A DNA stretch of 64,000 bases, taken from positions 6,044,997 through 6,108,996 of the forward strand of contig NZ_GG657738.1 of NCBI RefSeq assembly GCF_000158815.1. Reading direction: 5' to 3'. Below, one piece after another: positions 28,103-38,024 of the stretch. This DNA is from Micromonospora sp. ATCC 39149. GTDB taxonomy: Bacteria; Actinomycetota; Actinomycetes; Mycobacteriales; Micromonosporaceae. A model generated the notes under the pieces. That model searched no databases. It saw nothing but the letters and a program-made list of their open reading frames with translations, and was not told the origin of the DNA. The position numbers were made by a program, and so were the translations under genes. How positions within the stretch are numbered: position 1 is the stretch's first letter; every line of letters begins with the position of its first letter.

Positions 28103-28670
28103 CTAGTGGTGTGATGCGGCCTGAAGGATGAGGGCGAGGGTGACGTCGGGCCTGGAGGTCATGGCCACATGTGAGGCGCGTACCCCGACCACGTGGGCGC
28201 TGGCCCGGTTGGCCATGAACCGCTGCGTGGCAGCCGGGATAACCTGGTCGTCCTTGGCGACGAGGGTCCAGGACGGGATGGTCTTCCAGGCTGGCTCGCC
28301 GGACGGCTGCCGGAGGGTGGCCAGGTCGGCGGGGCGCTGCGAGACCGCCATGACGGCAGCGGTGGAGGCGGGCACGTCGGCAGCGAAGATCTCGCGCCAC
28401 GTTGTCGGCCCGCGCCGCCGCCACGGACACGACGGCGCCGCCATAGCCGTGCCCGACCAACAGCACCGGCCCGTCAACCAGCGCCGCGGCGGCCGCCACG
28501 TACCGACCGTCCGTAGCCAGACCGCGCAACGGGTTCGGCACAGCGACGACATCCGTACCGAGATCGGCGCCGGCCCGGAGCGTGCCACCCCAGCTGCCCG
28601 TATCGGCGAACGCGTCGTGCACCAGCAGCACCGTCGGTGTGCTGCCGTTGCGGATTGCCCTACCTGCCAC
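28103..28670 (-). pseudogene. Dead alpha/beta hydrolase paralogue (serine lost, internal deletion, frameshift)
   Basis: One minus frame gives the N-terminal half: TVLLVHDAFADTGSWGG, then LLVGHGYGGAVVSVAA. The nucleophile elbow is G-H-G-Y-G where relatives have G-H-S-Y-G, so the catalytic serine is glycine. Near 28390 the frame changes and part of the cap is missing. The other frame then gives FAADVPASTAAVMAVSQRP, PSGEPAWKTIPSW and VGVRASHVAMTSRPD. It lies 10 bp upstream of the intact hydrolase operon, so it may be the decayed first member. Confidence 0.7.
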
Positions 28671-28714
28671 CCGCCCAACGTAGGATCGACGGCCGGCGGC
28701 TCGCGTACGTACGA

Positions 28715-31385
28715 CTACGTACTATCGGCCATCAGCCGTGCCAACTCGCCGCGCGACTTGATGCCGAGCTTCGGATAAATTCGGTACAGATGCGTCGTGA
28801 TCGTGCGCGGCGACAGAAACAGCCGCTCAGCGATTTCCTTGTTGCTCAGCCCTTCGGCGGCCAGCCGAGCGACCTGCAGCTCCTGTGGGGTCAGGACGCC
28901 GGCCGCGTCGACCGACCGGCGCAGCGACTCACCCGACGCGCGTAGCTCGGCCCGGGACCGGTCGGCCCACGGCACCGCGCCGAGGGCGTCGAATGTCGCC
29001 GCGGCCGAGCGGAGCAACGGCCGCGACTCGGCCGCCCGCCGCTGCCGCCGCAGCCACACGCCGTACGCGTGCTGGAGCCGCGCCCGCTCGAACGGCCACC
29101 CGGACAGATCAGCGTCGAGCGCCAACTCGAAGACTGCGGCATCGTTGGCGAGCAGCGCCCCGGCGTACCGCAGCGCCACCGCGAGCGCGGGCGACCCGCA
29201 CTCGCGGGCGACCGGGGAGAGCTGCGTGACGATCGCGCGCAGCGCGCCCTCCTGCCCGCTCCGGGCGGCCGCCTCGGCCAGATGCCCCAACGTCACGAAA
29301 CGCATCTGCGGGTGGTACGACACGTCACCCGGGTCGAAGATCCGGTGCAGCTGCCGGTACCCGTCCTCGGGCCGGCCGCCGGCGAGCGCCTCCACCCCGC
29401 GGATCGTCTGCACCAGCGCCAGCATCGGCAGCCGCCCGCTCGGCAGCAGGATGCTCTCGCCGAGATCCGCCGCCTGCCGCGCGGCAGCACCGTCGCCGCG
29501 CAGGGCCTCGGCGTGGCCGAGCATCAGCCGTGCGGTTAGCGCCCACGCCGGTTGGCCGGTCTCGGTGGCCAGGCTCGCGGCCTCCGCAGCCGCCGGCACG
29601 GCCACCCGCGCGTCACCTAGGTTCGCCGCCGTGAACGCCTGGCTCGTCAGCAGTTGGGCGAGGACACCGATCCGCCCCTGGGCGCGCACGCCGGCCGCGG
29701 CAGCCGCGTAGAACTGCGCCGCCATATCCAGCGCCCCGATGGCGCCGGACGCCAAGCCCAGCGCGTGCAGCTCGGCCGGATTCAGGTCGAAACGGGTGCG
29801 CAGTTGGGTGATCCGTTCCAGCGAGACGGCGCCCCGCTCGATCGGCGCGATCATCGCCACGGTGGCCACCAGGCGGGGGTCCTCCTCGACGGCGTCGAAC
29901 TGGTCGGCGACGTCCAGGTACAGCTGAATCGTCTCGGGCTCCGCGTTCGACCAGAAGAACCGCAGACCCATCGCGTGTAACGCGTCCGCCGCCCGACGCA
30001 GGTCGCCTTCTCGGCGCAGGGCGTCCACCAGCTCTGCGTAGACGGCCAGCCGGGCGGTGCCGGACCAGCCGGTGACGAAGAACGTCTCGCGTAGATACGA
30101 CAGCCACGCCTGGTCGGCCGGTCGCAGGTGCTCGTCGACCACCTCCCCGAGCAGCCGCCGCGCGGCACCGATGTCGCCGAGCTGGGAGGCGACCTCCGAA
30201 GCGGCCAACAGCCGCCGGCCCCGTTCAGCCGGGTCCTCGCTCAGCTGCACCGCCCGCTCGAACGCGGCCAAGGCGACGCCGGCCGCCTGGCGGTTCCCGG
30301 CCCGGGTGGCGGTCTCGGCAAGCTCCCGCGCCAGCGCCTCGTCAGGCCCGGGCCGCCGCCGCTGCCCGGTGCCACACATACCGCTCACGGTCGGCGGCTA
30401 CCACCTCGGCCAGCGCGGCGTGCACCCGCCGCCGCTGCGCCGCGCTGGCCGACTGATAGAGCGCCGACCGCAGCAGCGGATGCCGAAACCGCAGCCGGTA
30501 CGCGTCGTCGACCTGGACCAGCCGGGTCACGACGGCCGGCTCGACGTCGTCGACGGTCACCGGCCGCCCTTCCACCTGGGCGCACGCCGCGAGGACCTCG
30601 TCGAGGCCGTCGCCGTCGTCCAACGCCGCGACCAGCAACAGCGACCGCGTGACCACCGGCAGCTCGGCCACCAGCGCGGCGAACGTCCGCTCCACCCGGG
30701 TGCTCAGCGGCAACCACGACGGGAGCAGCGCCCCGCTGCCCGACCGCGCGGCCACGCCGCCCAGCTCGACCAGCCCCAGCGGGTTACCCGCCGACTGCTC
30801 CAACACCCGCTCCCGCAGCGCGGGAAGGAGGCCCGGCGCAACCCGATCGAGCAACACGCCCGCGTCGACCGCCGATAGCGGCTCGAGCCGCACCTCCGGC
30901 AGCCCCGCCTTGGCCAGCAGCTCGTCGATGTCTTCGCCGTCGCGCGCGGTCAGCACAAACGCGACCGGATCCGACCCGACTCGCCGAGCCGCGAACGTCA
31001 GCGCCTCCCACGAGCCGCGGTCGAGCCAATGCGTGTCCTCCACGGCCACGAACACCGGCTCCCGCTGCTCGCCGAGCAGTTCCAGCAGATCCACGGCGGC
31101 CCGAAAGGGCGACTCGATGTCCTCGGCCCGGAACGCGGCACCGACCTGCAGCGACCGCAGCAGCCGATGTAGCGCCGCATACGGCACATGCACCTCCGCC
31201 TGCACCCCGGACGTGCCGATGACTCGCATCCCGCGCTCACCCGCCAGGGTGGCCACGTGCGCGAGCAACGCCGACTTGCCGATCCCGGCCTCGCCGCGCA
31301 CTACCGTGGCACCGCCACGCTGGTCTATCGCCCCATCGACGACCGCTGTCAGCACGATGGACTGCGCCTCGCGGCCGACCAGCAT
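28715..31385 (-). CDS. Large ATP-binding LuxR-family (LAL) regulator, frameshifted as given
   Basis: The gene would encode about 890 aa but is split in two frames. From the ATG at 31385 the first part has an AAA+/STAND ATPase: VGREAQ, Walker A VVRGEAGIGKSALLAHVA and Walker B VFVAVEDTHWLDRGSWEAL. It ends at a TGA near 30342. The second frame takes over at about 30350 (DEALARELAETATRAGNRQA) with a TPR-like helical region. It ends in a LuxR HTH: LTPQELQVARLAAEGLSNKE, then LFLSPRTITTHLYRIYPKLG. The switch lies in a GCGGCGGCCCGGGCC run. One missing or extra base would restore a normal LAL regulator. Its target may be the hydrolase operon downstream on the same strand. Confidence 0.8.
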
Positions 31386-31704
31386 GCGCCCATGGTAGCC
31401 AAAATGATCTTAGAGATGGTGCGGCCGGGCGGGTTGGTGCTGTCGGGTAGGAGGATTTGCGGGCGGGGCGCACTGCGGCCGAGGTGGATCGCCTTGTGCC
31501 CCTGGTAGGCCCATCCGGCGTGTCCGGGTATGACCCAGCGTCTGGCCCCGGTAGCGGGGATTGGTCGCTGAATGTGACAGCCGGCCGTAGTTGTCACTTT
31601 TCCACGGTGATTGTCACCGCGCTCGTGTGACTACGCCGGTTGGCAGGGATGGCCAGGCCCGAGTACTTCTTGATCATCAACGGTTGTTGACGGATGATCT
31701 CCCT
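31386..31704. other. Intergenic region with no recognised gene
   Basis: About 320 bp between the LAL gene and the HTH gene. Minus-strand frames (for example GWAYQGHKAIHLGR) look vaguely protein-like but have no start signal or family match. It must contain divergent promoters. Confidence 0.35.
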
Positions 31705-31720
31705 ATCAACTAAAGTTGAT
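31705..31720. promoter_or_regulatory. Palindromic operator at the HTH gene start
   Basis: ATCAACTAAAGTTGAT is a 7-2-7 palindrome ending 3 bp before the ATG at 31724. AT-rich palindromes of this kind, directly before Clp-N/HTH gene pairs, suggest autoregulation by the HTH protein. Confidence 0.6.
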
Positions 31721-31723
31721 GAC

Positions 31724-31939
31724 ATGGTTGAGGTTCCACCACCCGAGGACCCGGAGGCCGCACTGGCCGCGGTCGTGGCGCTGCGACGCCTCGCCAACCA
31801 GCTGGAGCGCGCCGCGGTCGACCACGCGCTGCGGCAGGGGTGGACCTGGGCCCACATCGGCCAGGCACTTGGCATCAGCGCCCAGGCGGCCCACAAGAAA
31901 CTCGCCCAGAAAATCGCACAGGAGAAGGACGAAACGTGA
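31724..31939 (+). CDS. Small helix-turn-helix regulator
   Basis: The product is 71 aa from the ATG at 31724; an ATG at 31694 would place the palindrome inside the gene. After an acidic N-terminus (EVPPPEDPEAALAAVVALRR) comes a sigma-like HTH: HALRQGWTWAHIGQALGISA, then AAHKKLAQK. No ligand domain is present. The stop overlaps the start of the Clp-N gene (GTGA). Confidence 0.85.
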   Translation: MVEVPPPEDPEAALAAVVALRRLANQLERAAVDHALRQGWTWAHIGQALGISAQAAHKKLAQKIAQEKDET

Positions 31940-32436
31940 GACTTCCCCGCACCATCCAGGACATGCGCACCATCAAGATGCTGCTGACCGCCGCGGAGAC
32001 CGAGGCGCAGCAGTCCGGCGACAACCTACCCGGCCCCGAGCACCTCCTGCTGGCGGCGTTCGACCTGCCCGACGGCACGGCCCGGCGGGCGTTCGAACGG
32101 GCCGGCACCGACCCGGCCGGGTTCCGGGCGGCGGTCGACGAGGCGCACCAGCAGGCGATGCACGACATCGGCGTCCACGTCGCCAGCGCCGGCCTGCCGC
32201 TGCCGGCGGCCGCCCCGGCCGGCGGGATCTACCGGCTGACCGCTCCCGGGCAGGAGGTCTTCCAGGCCGCGGTGCAACTCGCGAAGGCCGGTCGGCGGTC
32301 ACCGCTGCGCGGGGCGCATGTCGTCGCCGCGGTCGCCGACCAGGAACGCGGCACCGTCGCCCGGGCGTTGAAGACACTCGGCGTCGACCGCGGCGCGCTG
32401 AGTGCCGCCGCCGGTGAGGTCCTCACCGGGCGCTGA
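31936..32436 (+). CDS. Clp N-terminal (Clp-R) domain protein
   Basis: The product is 166 aa. The GTG at 31936 lies in a GTGA overlap and has GGAGAAGGA upstream. Two Clp-N repeats are visible: LLTAAETEAQQSGDNLPGPE, then HLLLAAFDLPDG, and later AVQLAKAGRRSPLRGAHVVA, then DQERGTVARAL. No AAA+ ATPase domain follows, so it is a free Clp-N module. Such proteins may act as adaptors or sensors. The HTH partner suggests a stress-responsive pair. Confidence 0.85.
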   Translation: MRLPRTIQDMRTIKMLLTAAETEAQQSGDNLPGPEHLLLAAFDLPDGTARRAFERAGTDPAGFRAAVDEAHQQAMHDIGVHVASAGLPLPAAAPAGGIYRLTAPGQEVFQAAVQLAKAGRRSPLRGAHVVAAVADQERGTVARALKTLGVDRGALSAAAGEVLTGR

Positions 32437-32949
32437 GACTGGCCCCCCAACGGAACAGACCACGACATTCGCGACGGCCCATCCTGCACTGCCCGAAATT
32501 TCTGTTGAACGGACAGCTGCAACGCCGCCGAGACCGACATCGCCGCCGTCGCGTCCGGCCTCAAACGCATCCTGAACGCAACGGTGACGCCGTCGGTGTC
32601 GAGCGCAAGGGAGAGGAGGTCGGCCGCTGGGTCTACGATTTGGCGGCCAAACGCGGCAATGCCCAGTTCGAGACTCGTCGACCTCAAAGAGATCGAATTG
32701 TCGTTCTTTGATGATCCGTTGCCGCCGAGTCTCGGGCAGTACCGCCAGCCGGCTCGCCGAACAGCCGGTCCGCCACCAACGACCTGCATCGTCTGCGGTT
32801 CTTGATGGTAGAGCCGCGTCTGTCCTGCGTCCTGGGCCGCGTCTACTCCCGCGTCTCGGAGAAGGCAAGTCCGGCAAGAATCGCATGCACGTTACGCATG
32901 TAGCCGACGTCGGAATCTCGAGCCCCGGCCGATCTCGTCCACGCTGATC
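32437..32949. other. Unassigned region, possible gene remnant
   Basis: About 510 bp. A plus frame (ETDIAAVASGLKRILNATVT, then LVDLKEIELSFFDDPLPP) and the opposite strand (LELGIAAFGRQIVDPAADLL) both look partly protein-like. Frames are broken and no start signal is seen. I cannot tell which strand, if either, once coded. Confidence 0.3.
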
Positions 32950-34180
32950 CCGTTGCTCGTCCGTGCATTTGGCGGGCGATCCGTTTGGTTTTGGTGTTGA
33001 CGCCTTCGGTGGGGCCGTTGCTGTAGGGAAGCGTGAGCGCGGCGTTCACGGCGTCGCGGTCGCGTTGCAGGCCTCGGGTGAAGGCGTGCAGATGAGGTAG
33101 GTCGGCCGCGCGGACCTGGACGGTCCAGAGCGAGAGCCGGTCGGGTTTTTCGGCTGGGGCGTCAGGAGTTCGGCGAAGCGCCCGACTATGGCGGCGAGTT
33201 GGGTCATCTCGGGGCAGGCTGCGGTGAGTTGTGCCAGTAGATGTCGATGCTCGGGTGTGAGGTTGTCGGGTCTGGTGAGGATAATCGGGGCGGGCCGGCG
33301 GGGGAGATGTGGCTGCGGTCGGCGTCCGCGCGGCCCTGGTTGATGTACTTGTGCAGGAGGTTGAGGCAGCCGGTGTAGCCGAGGGCCTTGATCTCGTAGA
33401 AGAGGTGCGCGACGGGGACGCCGGGGTCCTGGGCTGGAAGTTTGCGCAGGTGTTCGCGGTAGGGGTCGACGAGGCTGGCGCGGTATTTGGGGACGCGGAG
33501 CATCCGCTCGGGTCGGTCTGCTCGTGCGTAGCGTGTGACGGTGTTCAGGGCCAGTTGTAGGCGGCGGGCGGATTCGAGCAGGCCCACGCCCTGGTCGAGC
33601 AGGTCGTGGGCCTGGTGCCAGCGTTGCAGGGTCGTCTGTGCGCGGGGCCCGTCGTAGATGGGTGCGTCCAGTACGGGGGCCCAGCAGGTGCTGTGTGCCT
33701 TCACCTCGCTGAGGGTCGCTTCGCATGGGTTGTGCCATAGGTGCCACCGGTCCGCGACCTGCACCGCGTGGGGTAGGGCGCGGCGGATGGCTTCGGCGTA
33801 GGTGGCCGAGCCGTCTCGGCACACGACCTCGACGCCGGGATGCTCGCGCAGCCACGCTTGCAGGGTGTTGGCGGTGCGGTCGGGTAGTACGTCGATCCGC
33901 TCATGGGTCTCGGCGTCGATCACCACGGTGGCGTAGCGGTGCCGCCGGCGCAGGGCGAAATCGTCGGCGCCGATCACCCGGGGCGTCCGCCCGGTGGGCA
34001 ACGGGATGCGCAGCAGAGTGCGCAGGGCCGTGTGACGGGACAGGCCCATGGCCGGTATCGCCAGCAAACGCGCCCCTGCCCGGCCCGCCAACTCCTTGAC
34101 GACGGCTTTTACCTGCCTGTTCAAACGGGCCGTGCGGCGCTGGTATCGCTCCAACACCCGGGAACCTGTTCACGGAAGGT
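32950..34180 (-). pseudogene. ISL3-family transposase, C-terminal part of a split gene
   Basis: On the minus strand the gene enters at 34180 with TFREQVPG, then shifts one base in a G run to VLERYQRRTARLNRQVKAVV. The DDE core follows: RVIGADDFALRRRHRYATVV, GVEVVCRDGSATYAEAI and VQVADRWHLWHN. A second shift near 33290 leads to DNLTPEHRHLLAQLTAACPE. A third leads to YSNGPTEGVNTKTKRIARQM, the ISL3 C-terminal signature. The missing zinc-ribbon N-terminus is found intact at 42236-42498 on the same strand, across the 8-kb insert. Confidence 0.8.
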
Positions 34181-34185
34181 GTGAG

Positions 34186-34236
34186 AGGCCGGTTCGTTAG
34201 GTTAGGTCCGTTTCGGGGTGAGGGTGAACACTCCGG
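34186..34236. repeat. Left 51-bp terminal inverted repeat
   Basis: It starts AGGCCGGTTCGTT and pairs with 42180-42230 (49 of 51 bases). Read on the minus strand it encodes the same C-terminal tail (VFTLTPK...) as the chimeric transposase at the right end. Confidence 0.8.
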
Positions 34237-34253
34237 TTGGGGTGTGTCCGAAC

Positions 34254-35150
34254 CTATGCTGTCACCGGCAGGTGGTAGTGCACGCTGGTGAGGTCTTCGG
34301 ATAGCTCCCACAGCCGTTTGGCCGACTCTGGCGAGGTGGCAGCGGCCACGGGATCTTGCACGGTCGGGAAACCGCTGCGGCCCTTGGGTCCGATGTATTG
34401 TCCGCTGAGCGCCTCGGGTGAGACGGCCGCGTAGAGCTGGCTCCAGGCGCCCTTCTGCACCGGCTGGGCGAAGACGCGATTGGTGATGCGGCCGAGAACT
34501 TTCATCATGCCGGTGGGTCCGGTGGTCTGCAGGTTGGTGGCAGCGTAGCCGGGATGGGTGATGATGCTGCGCACGGCCGAGCCTGCGGCGCGCAGCCGCC
34601 GGTCGAGTTCGAGTCCAAACAGGACGTTGGCAAACTTGGATTGCGAGTAGAAGCCGGCCGGCGAGTATTTCTTCGCGCCGGTCAGGTCATCCCAGTGGAT
34701 GGAGCCTGAGCGGTGCAGGTCCGAGCTGACGGTCACGATCCGATCGGTGATCTGGTCGAGCAGCAGCCCGGTGAGCGCGAAGTGACCCAGATGGTTGGTG
34801 GCGAACTGGCTCTCGTGTCCCTGCGGGCTCAGCGAGCGGGGCGGCATCATGATGCCCGCGTTGTTGACCAGCACATCGATCGTGTGGTCGCGCAGTCCGG
34901 CGGCGAGCCGTTTGACCGAATCGAGGTCAGCCATGTCGGCCACGAGCAGCTGCAGGCTGGCGCCTGGCACGGCTGCGCCGATCGAGGCGAGCGCCTCGCG
35001 GCCCTTGGCCTCGTTGCGCACGACCATGATGACGTGGCCGTGGTGGCGGGCCAGCTCGAGCGCGGTGACGTAGCCCAGGCCGCTGTTGGCGCCGGTGACG
35101 AGGAAGGTGCGGTCGGTCTGGTCGGAGATATCCTGCGCGGTCCATGTCAT
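34254..35150 (-). CDS. Short-chain dehydrogenase/reductase (SDR)
   Basis: The product is 298 aa from an ATG at 35150 (MTWTAQDISDQTDRTFLVTG). The cofactor motif TGANSGLG, the NNAG motif (LVNNAGIMM), the serine strand IVTVSSDLH and the catalytic YSQSK are all present. The length fits retinol-dehydrogenase/WW-oxidoreductase-like SDRs. Substrate unknown. It is divergent from a TetR gene, with a palindrome between them, and is cargo of the 8-kb insertion. Confidence 0.92.
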   Translation of the reverse strand: MTWTAQDISDQTDRTFLVTGANSGLGYVTALELARHHGHVIMVVRNEAKGREALASIGAAVPGASLQLLVADMADLDSVKRLAAGLRDHTIDVLVNNAGIMMPPRSLSPQGHESQFATNHLGHFALTGLLLDQITDRIVTVSSDLHRSGSIHWDDLTGAKKYSPAGFYSQSKFANVLFGLELDRRLRAAGSAVRSIITHPGYAATNLQTTGPTGMMKVLGRITNRVFAQPVQKGAWSQLYAAVSPEALSGQYIGPKGRSGFPTVQDPVAAATSPESAKRLWELSEDLTSVHYHLPVTA

Positions 35151-35169
35151 ATTCACAGCATGCCGCGAG

Positions 35170-35184
35170 TGGCACTCAGTGTCA
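35170..35184. promoter_or_regulatory. TetR operator candidate between SDR and tetR
   Basis: TGGCACTCAGTGTCA is a 7-1-7 inverted repeat with one mismatch, lying between the divergent starts at 35150 and 35223. TGxCACTxAGTGxCA sites are typical of TetR genes paired with SDRs. Confidence 0.65.
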
Positions 35185-35222
35185 ACCCTGGCGTGGCGTG
35201 ACGAATCAGCTACCATGGTCAC

Positions 35223-35795
35223 GTGAACCTCGCACACCGCAAGCGGCAGCTCGTCCGCGACGAGCTCGCCGAGGCCGCGCTCAAGCTGCTGGCCATCCAG
35301 GATTTCGAGGACACCACCATCGATCAGATCGCTGCCGCTGCGGGTGTGTCGCGGCGCACGTTCTTCCGCTATTTCCAATCCAAGGAGGATGTGATCGTCG
35401 AGTCCTTGGCCACGGTGGGCGAGGAACTACGTGCCGCGCTCGAGGCTCGACCTACGGGCGAGCGGCCCGCGACGGTGTTACGCCAGACGTTTTGCTTGTT
35501 TGAACAGGCATGCGCCGAGATCCCGGAAAAGACGTTGCGGTTGACCCGGCTCATCCTGCACACGCCTGCGCTCAACGCCAGATATCTGGAGCGGCAGGCG
35601 GAGTGGAAGGCCGCGTTGGCCGAAACTTTGGCGCTGCGGGAAAAGGCCTCCCGGCACGATTTGCAACCGGTGGTCGCCGTCGGAGTCGCCTTCGCCGCGC
35701 TCGATGCCGCGCTGGGCGCATGGGTCGCCGGCGATGGCAAGCGCGACATCGCCGACCTGCTCGATGAAACCTTCACGCTCGCCTTCCCGAGGTGA
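35223..35795 (+). CDS. TetR-family transcriptional regulator
   Basis: The product is 190 aa from a GTG at 35223. The HTH reads FEDTTIDQIAAAAGVSRRTF, then FRYFQSKEDVIVE, a very typical TetR DNA-binding domain. The ligand domain includes RLTRLILHTPALNARYLERQ. It is divergent from the SDR gene and likely represses it. The region from 35796 to 35922 shows no gene. Confidence 0.92.
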   Translation: MNLAHRKRQLVRDELAEAALKLLAIQDFEDTTIDQIAAAAGVSRRTFFRYFQSKEDVIVESLATVGEELRAALEARPTGERPATVLRQTFCLFEQACAEIPEKTLRLTRLILHTPALNARYLERQAEWKAALAETLALREKASRHDLQPVVAVGVAFAALDAALGAWVAGDGKRDIADLLDETFTLAFPR

Positions 35796-35922
35796 TCGGC
35801 GCCGACTCCGCCCCCTTTATCTCGATCGGCGGGAGCTCGCCGATTGCTGCGCGAACCGGCCGCCTCCTTGAGGGGTCCCTCACCGGACAGGTCACGGCCT
35901 GGTCGACTTCGACGACGCTTAG

Positions 35923-37288
35923 TACTGCAACGGCAGTTGGTCAGGGGTAGCCGCGTCGTCGGTAGTGGCAGGTTCGGGCTTGGTGTTGGCGTCGTCGGCG
36001 CCATCGGGACCAGGCCCAGACCTGCTCGGGTAGGTGGGTCGATCGCACTACGAGTGCGGTGAGCAGTCTTCGGATCTCCGGTACCGTGTAGCCGATCATC
36101 ATGTCGTCGCCGGGACCGGTTCCCCTTTTGTGGTAAGGGATCGGGCGACGGACAGCCAGGCGTGGGCGGCCATCGCGAGGGTGATGTGGGCGTGCCAGGC
36201 TCGCCAGTCGCGGACCTGGTATTCGTCGAGGCCGGCTTCGTTCTTGGCCTGTTGGAAGCACTCCTCGATCGCCCACCGGGTGCCGGCGATGCGGGCCAGG
36301 TCGACCAGGCGGGTGCGGCGAGGGCCGTAGCAGACGTAGTAGGCGATCTCCCCGGTGCTCATGTTGCGCCGGGCGAGCAGCCAGTGCCCGCGTCCGGGTT
36401 GCCAGCCGACGCGCACCGGCACTCGTGCCCACCAGTACTCGCGGGGGCCGTGGGCGCCGGCGCCGGCGGACAGCCGGCACCACGCCCGAGCAGGCAGGGC
36501 GGCGATGAGTTGGTCAGCGCGGGCGATGCCCATCGTGGTGGTGATCATGTCGTCGTTGCAGCGGGTCGCGACCACATAAGCCACATCCCGGTGTTCCAAC
36601 CACACCCGCAGCGACTTCGACTGCCCGTAGGCCTCGTCCATCGTCACCCACCCCACGGGCACCCCGGCGTCCAACGCTCGGGCCAGCATCTGGCGGGCCA
36701 TCTGCACCTTCGTGGCGAACTCCACCTCGTCCGGGACCCCGGCGGCCCGGCACCGCTGGCGGTCGTCGGTCCACGACGTCGGGAGGTACAGCTGCCGGTC
36801 GATCAACGCGTGGCCCTTGGCCGAGCGGTAGGCCAGGAACACCCCGACCTGGCAGTTCTCCGTCCGCCCAGCGGTACCGGAGTACTGGCGTTGCACCCCG
36901 GCCGACCGCGTGCCCTTCTTCAGGAACCCGGTGTCGTCAACATTCAGCACACCGCCCGGGTCACCGAGGTGCTCGACCACGTAGTCCCGCACATCATCAC
37001 GGACCGCGTCGACGTCCCAGTCCGCCCACCGCAACAACCGCTGCATCCCGTCCGGCGACACATCACCGGCCTGCTCCGCCAGGGTCCAACCGTTCTTACG
37101 GCCCAAGCCCGAGACCAGCCCGCACAGGTACTGCCGCGCCCGCCGACGAGGCTCCGACCGACGAAACCTGGGCCCGATCCGAGCATGCAACCGGTCCAAC
37201 TCACCATGCCAACGATCGACATCAACATCCGTCACAAGCAGACCAACGAACCCGACCCGAAGACGATTCGCCTACTGCCCTTGCAGTA
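35923..37288 (-). mobile_element. IS701-family insertion sequence, near complete
   Basis: Terminal inverted repeats are TACTGCAACGGCAGT (left) and the inverse of TACTGCAAGGGCAGT (right). The transposase gene fills the interior on the minus strand. Confidence 0.75.
36099..37235 (-). CDS. IS701-family transposase, C-terminus frameshifted
   Basis: The product is 378 aa from an ATG at 37235 (MTDVDVDRWHGELDRLHARI). The DDE residues lie in VLNVDDTGFLKKG, VGWVTMDEAYGQSKSLRVWL and WAIEECFQQAKNEAGLDEYQ, so the catalytic core is complete. After TTKGEPVP the frame ends at a TGA. One frame over, the usual tail continues (GDDMMIGYTVPEIRRLLTAL ... QARTCHYRRRGYP) to 35941. A one-base change near 36115 therefore removed about 55 residues. 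A partial second copy lies at 40708. Confidence 0.85.
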   Translation of the reverse strand: MTDVDVDRWHGELDRLHARIGPRFRRSEPRRRARQYLCGLVSGLGRKNGWTLAEQAGDVSPDGMQRLLRWADWDVDAVRDDVRDYVVEHLGDPGGVLNVDDTGFLKKGTRSAGVQRQYSGTAGRTENCQVGVFLAYRSAKGHALIDRQLYLPTSWTDDRQRCRAAGVPDEVEFATKVQMARQMLARALDAGVPVGWVTMDEAYGQSKSLRVWLEHRDVAYVVATRCNDDMITTTMGIARADQLIAALPARAWCRLSAGAGAHGPREYWWARVPVRVGWQPGRGHWLLARRNMSTGEIAYYVCYGPRRTRLVDLARIAGTRWAIEECFQQAKNEAGLDEYQVRDWRAWHAHITLAMAAHAWLSVARSLTTKGEPVPATT

Positions 37289-37345
37289 GTAAGCCACGAT
37301 CACCGGAAAAACCGTTGGCGAGGCCCCGAGACAGCCCCGACTGAG

Positions 37346-38011
37346 TTACCGCCAGCGTTCGGTGAAGAGCTGGTCGGTGGGTGGCTCGCCCGGTAGCGGG
37401 TCGCCGTTGCCGGCGCGTAGGCCGTTGAGTGCGATGGTGATGATTCGTTTGCGTGCCTCGGTCGCGGCGGGCATCAGGCCTTCTCGACCCTGTTGGCGGA
37501 GTTGGTCGACGACAGGTGATCTGGCGAGTTGTTCGATCAGGAGCGAGATGTCTACCGGCGTGACCTCCGGCCGCAGGACGCCGGCCTGGTGGGCGCGGGT
37601 GACCAGGGCCATCAGCCGTTTGTTGGCCGTTCTGGCCAGCGCCCGCATGTCGTCGGTGACCTCGATGGTGCCGGCGACGGGGGCGAGCGAGCCTTGCCCG
37701 AACTCGATGCACGCGGTCACGTAGCGGGATAGGCCTTCCCAGGGGTCTTCAGCGGCCAGGCCCCGTTCGGCCGCCTCGGCCGAGTGTCGCAGCGAGAGCG
37801 TGCTCAGCTGCTGAAACAGCTCCTCCTTGGTGCGGTACCGGCGGTACAGGCTGCCGATTCCGACGCCGGCGCGTGCGGCGATCGCGGCGACGGTGGCGTG
37901 TGCTCCATCGATGGCGAGGACTTCCCTGGCGGCCTGGAGCAGCGCACGGTCGTTTCGTTCGGCTTCGGCCTGCCGGGGAGCGCGACGCGGCGGCGGTGTG
38001 CTCACGGCCAC
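37346..38011 (-). CDS. TetR-family transcriptional regulator
   Basis: The product is 221 aa from an ATG at 38011. The HTH reads HATVAAIAARAGVGIGSLYR, then RYRTKEELFQQLS. The ligand domain includes MRALARTANKRLMALVTRAH and a C-terminal SetR-like helix bundle. It is divergent from the oxidoreductase at 38098, with two palindromes in the 86-bp gap. It likely represses the oxidoreductase-NmrA unit. It is cargo between the IS701 copies. Confidence 0.92.
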   Translation of the reverse strand: MAVSTPPPRRAPRQAEAERNDRALLQAAREVLAIDGAHATVAAIAARAGVGIGSLYRRYRTKEELFQQLSTLSLRHSAEAAERGLAAEDPWEGLSRYVTACIEFGQGSLAPVAGTIEVTDDMRALARTANKRLMALVTRAHQAGVLRPEVTPVDISLLIEQLARSPVVDQLRQQGREGLMPAATEARKRIITIALNGLRAGNGDPLPGEPPTDQLFTERWR

Positions 38012-38024
38012 ATCCTACCAGTTG

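Noticed and set aside
36162..37289. Long plus-strand ORF opposite the IS701 transposase
   Set aside because: It is rich in P, R, G and H with no domain pattern, and the opposite frame is a clear transposase.
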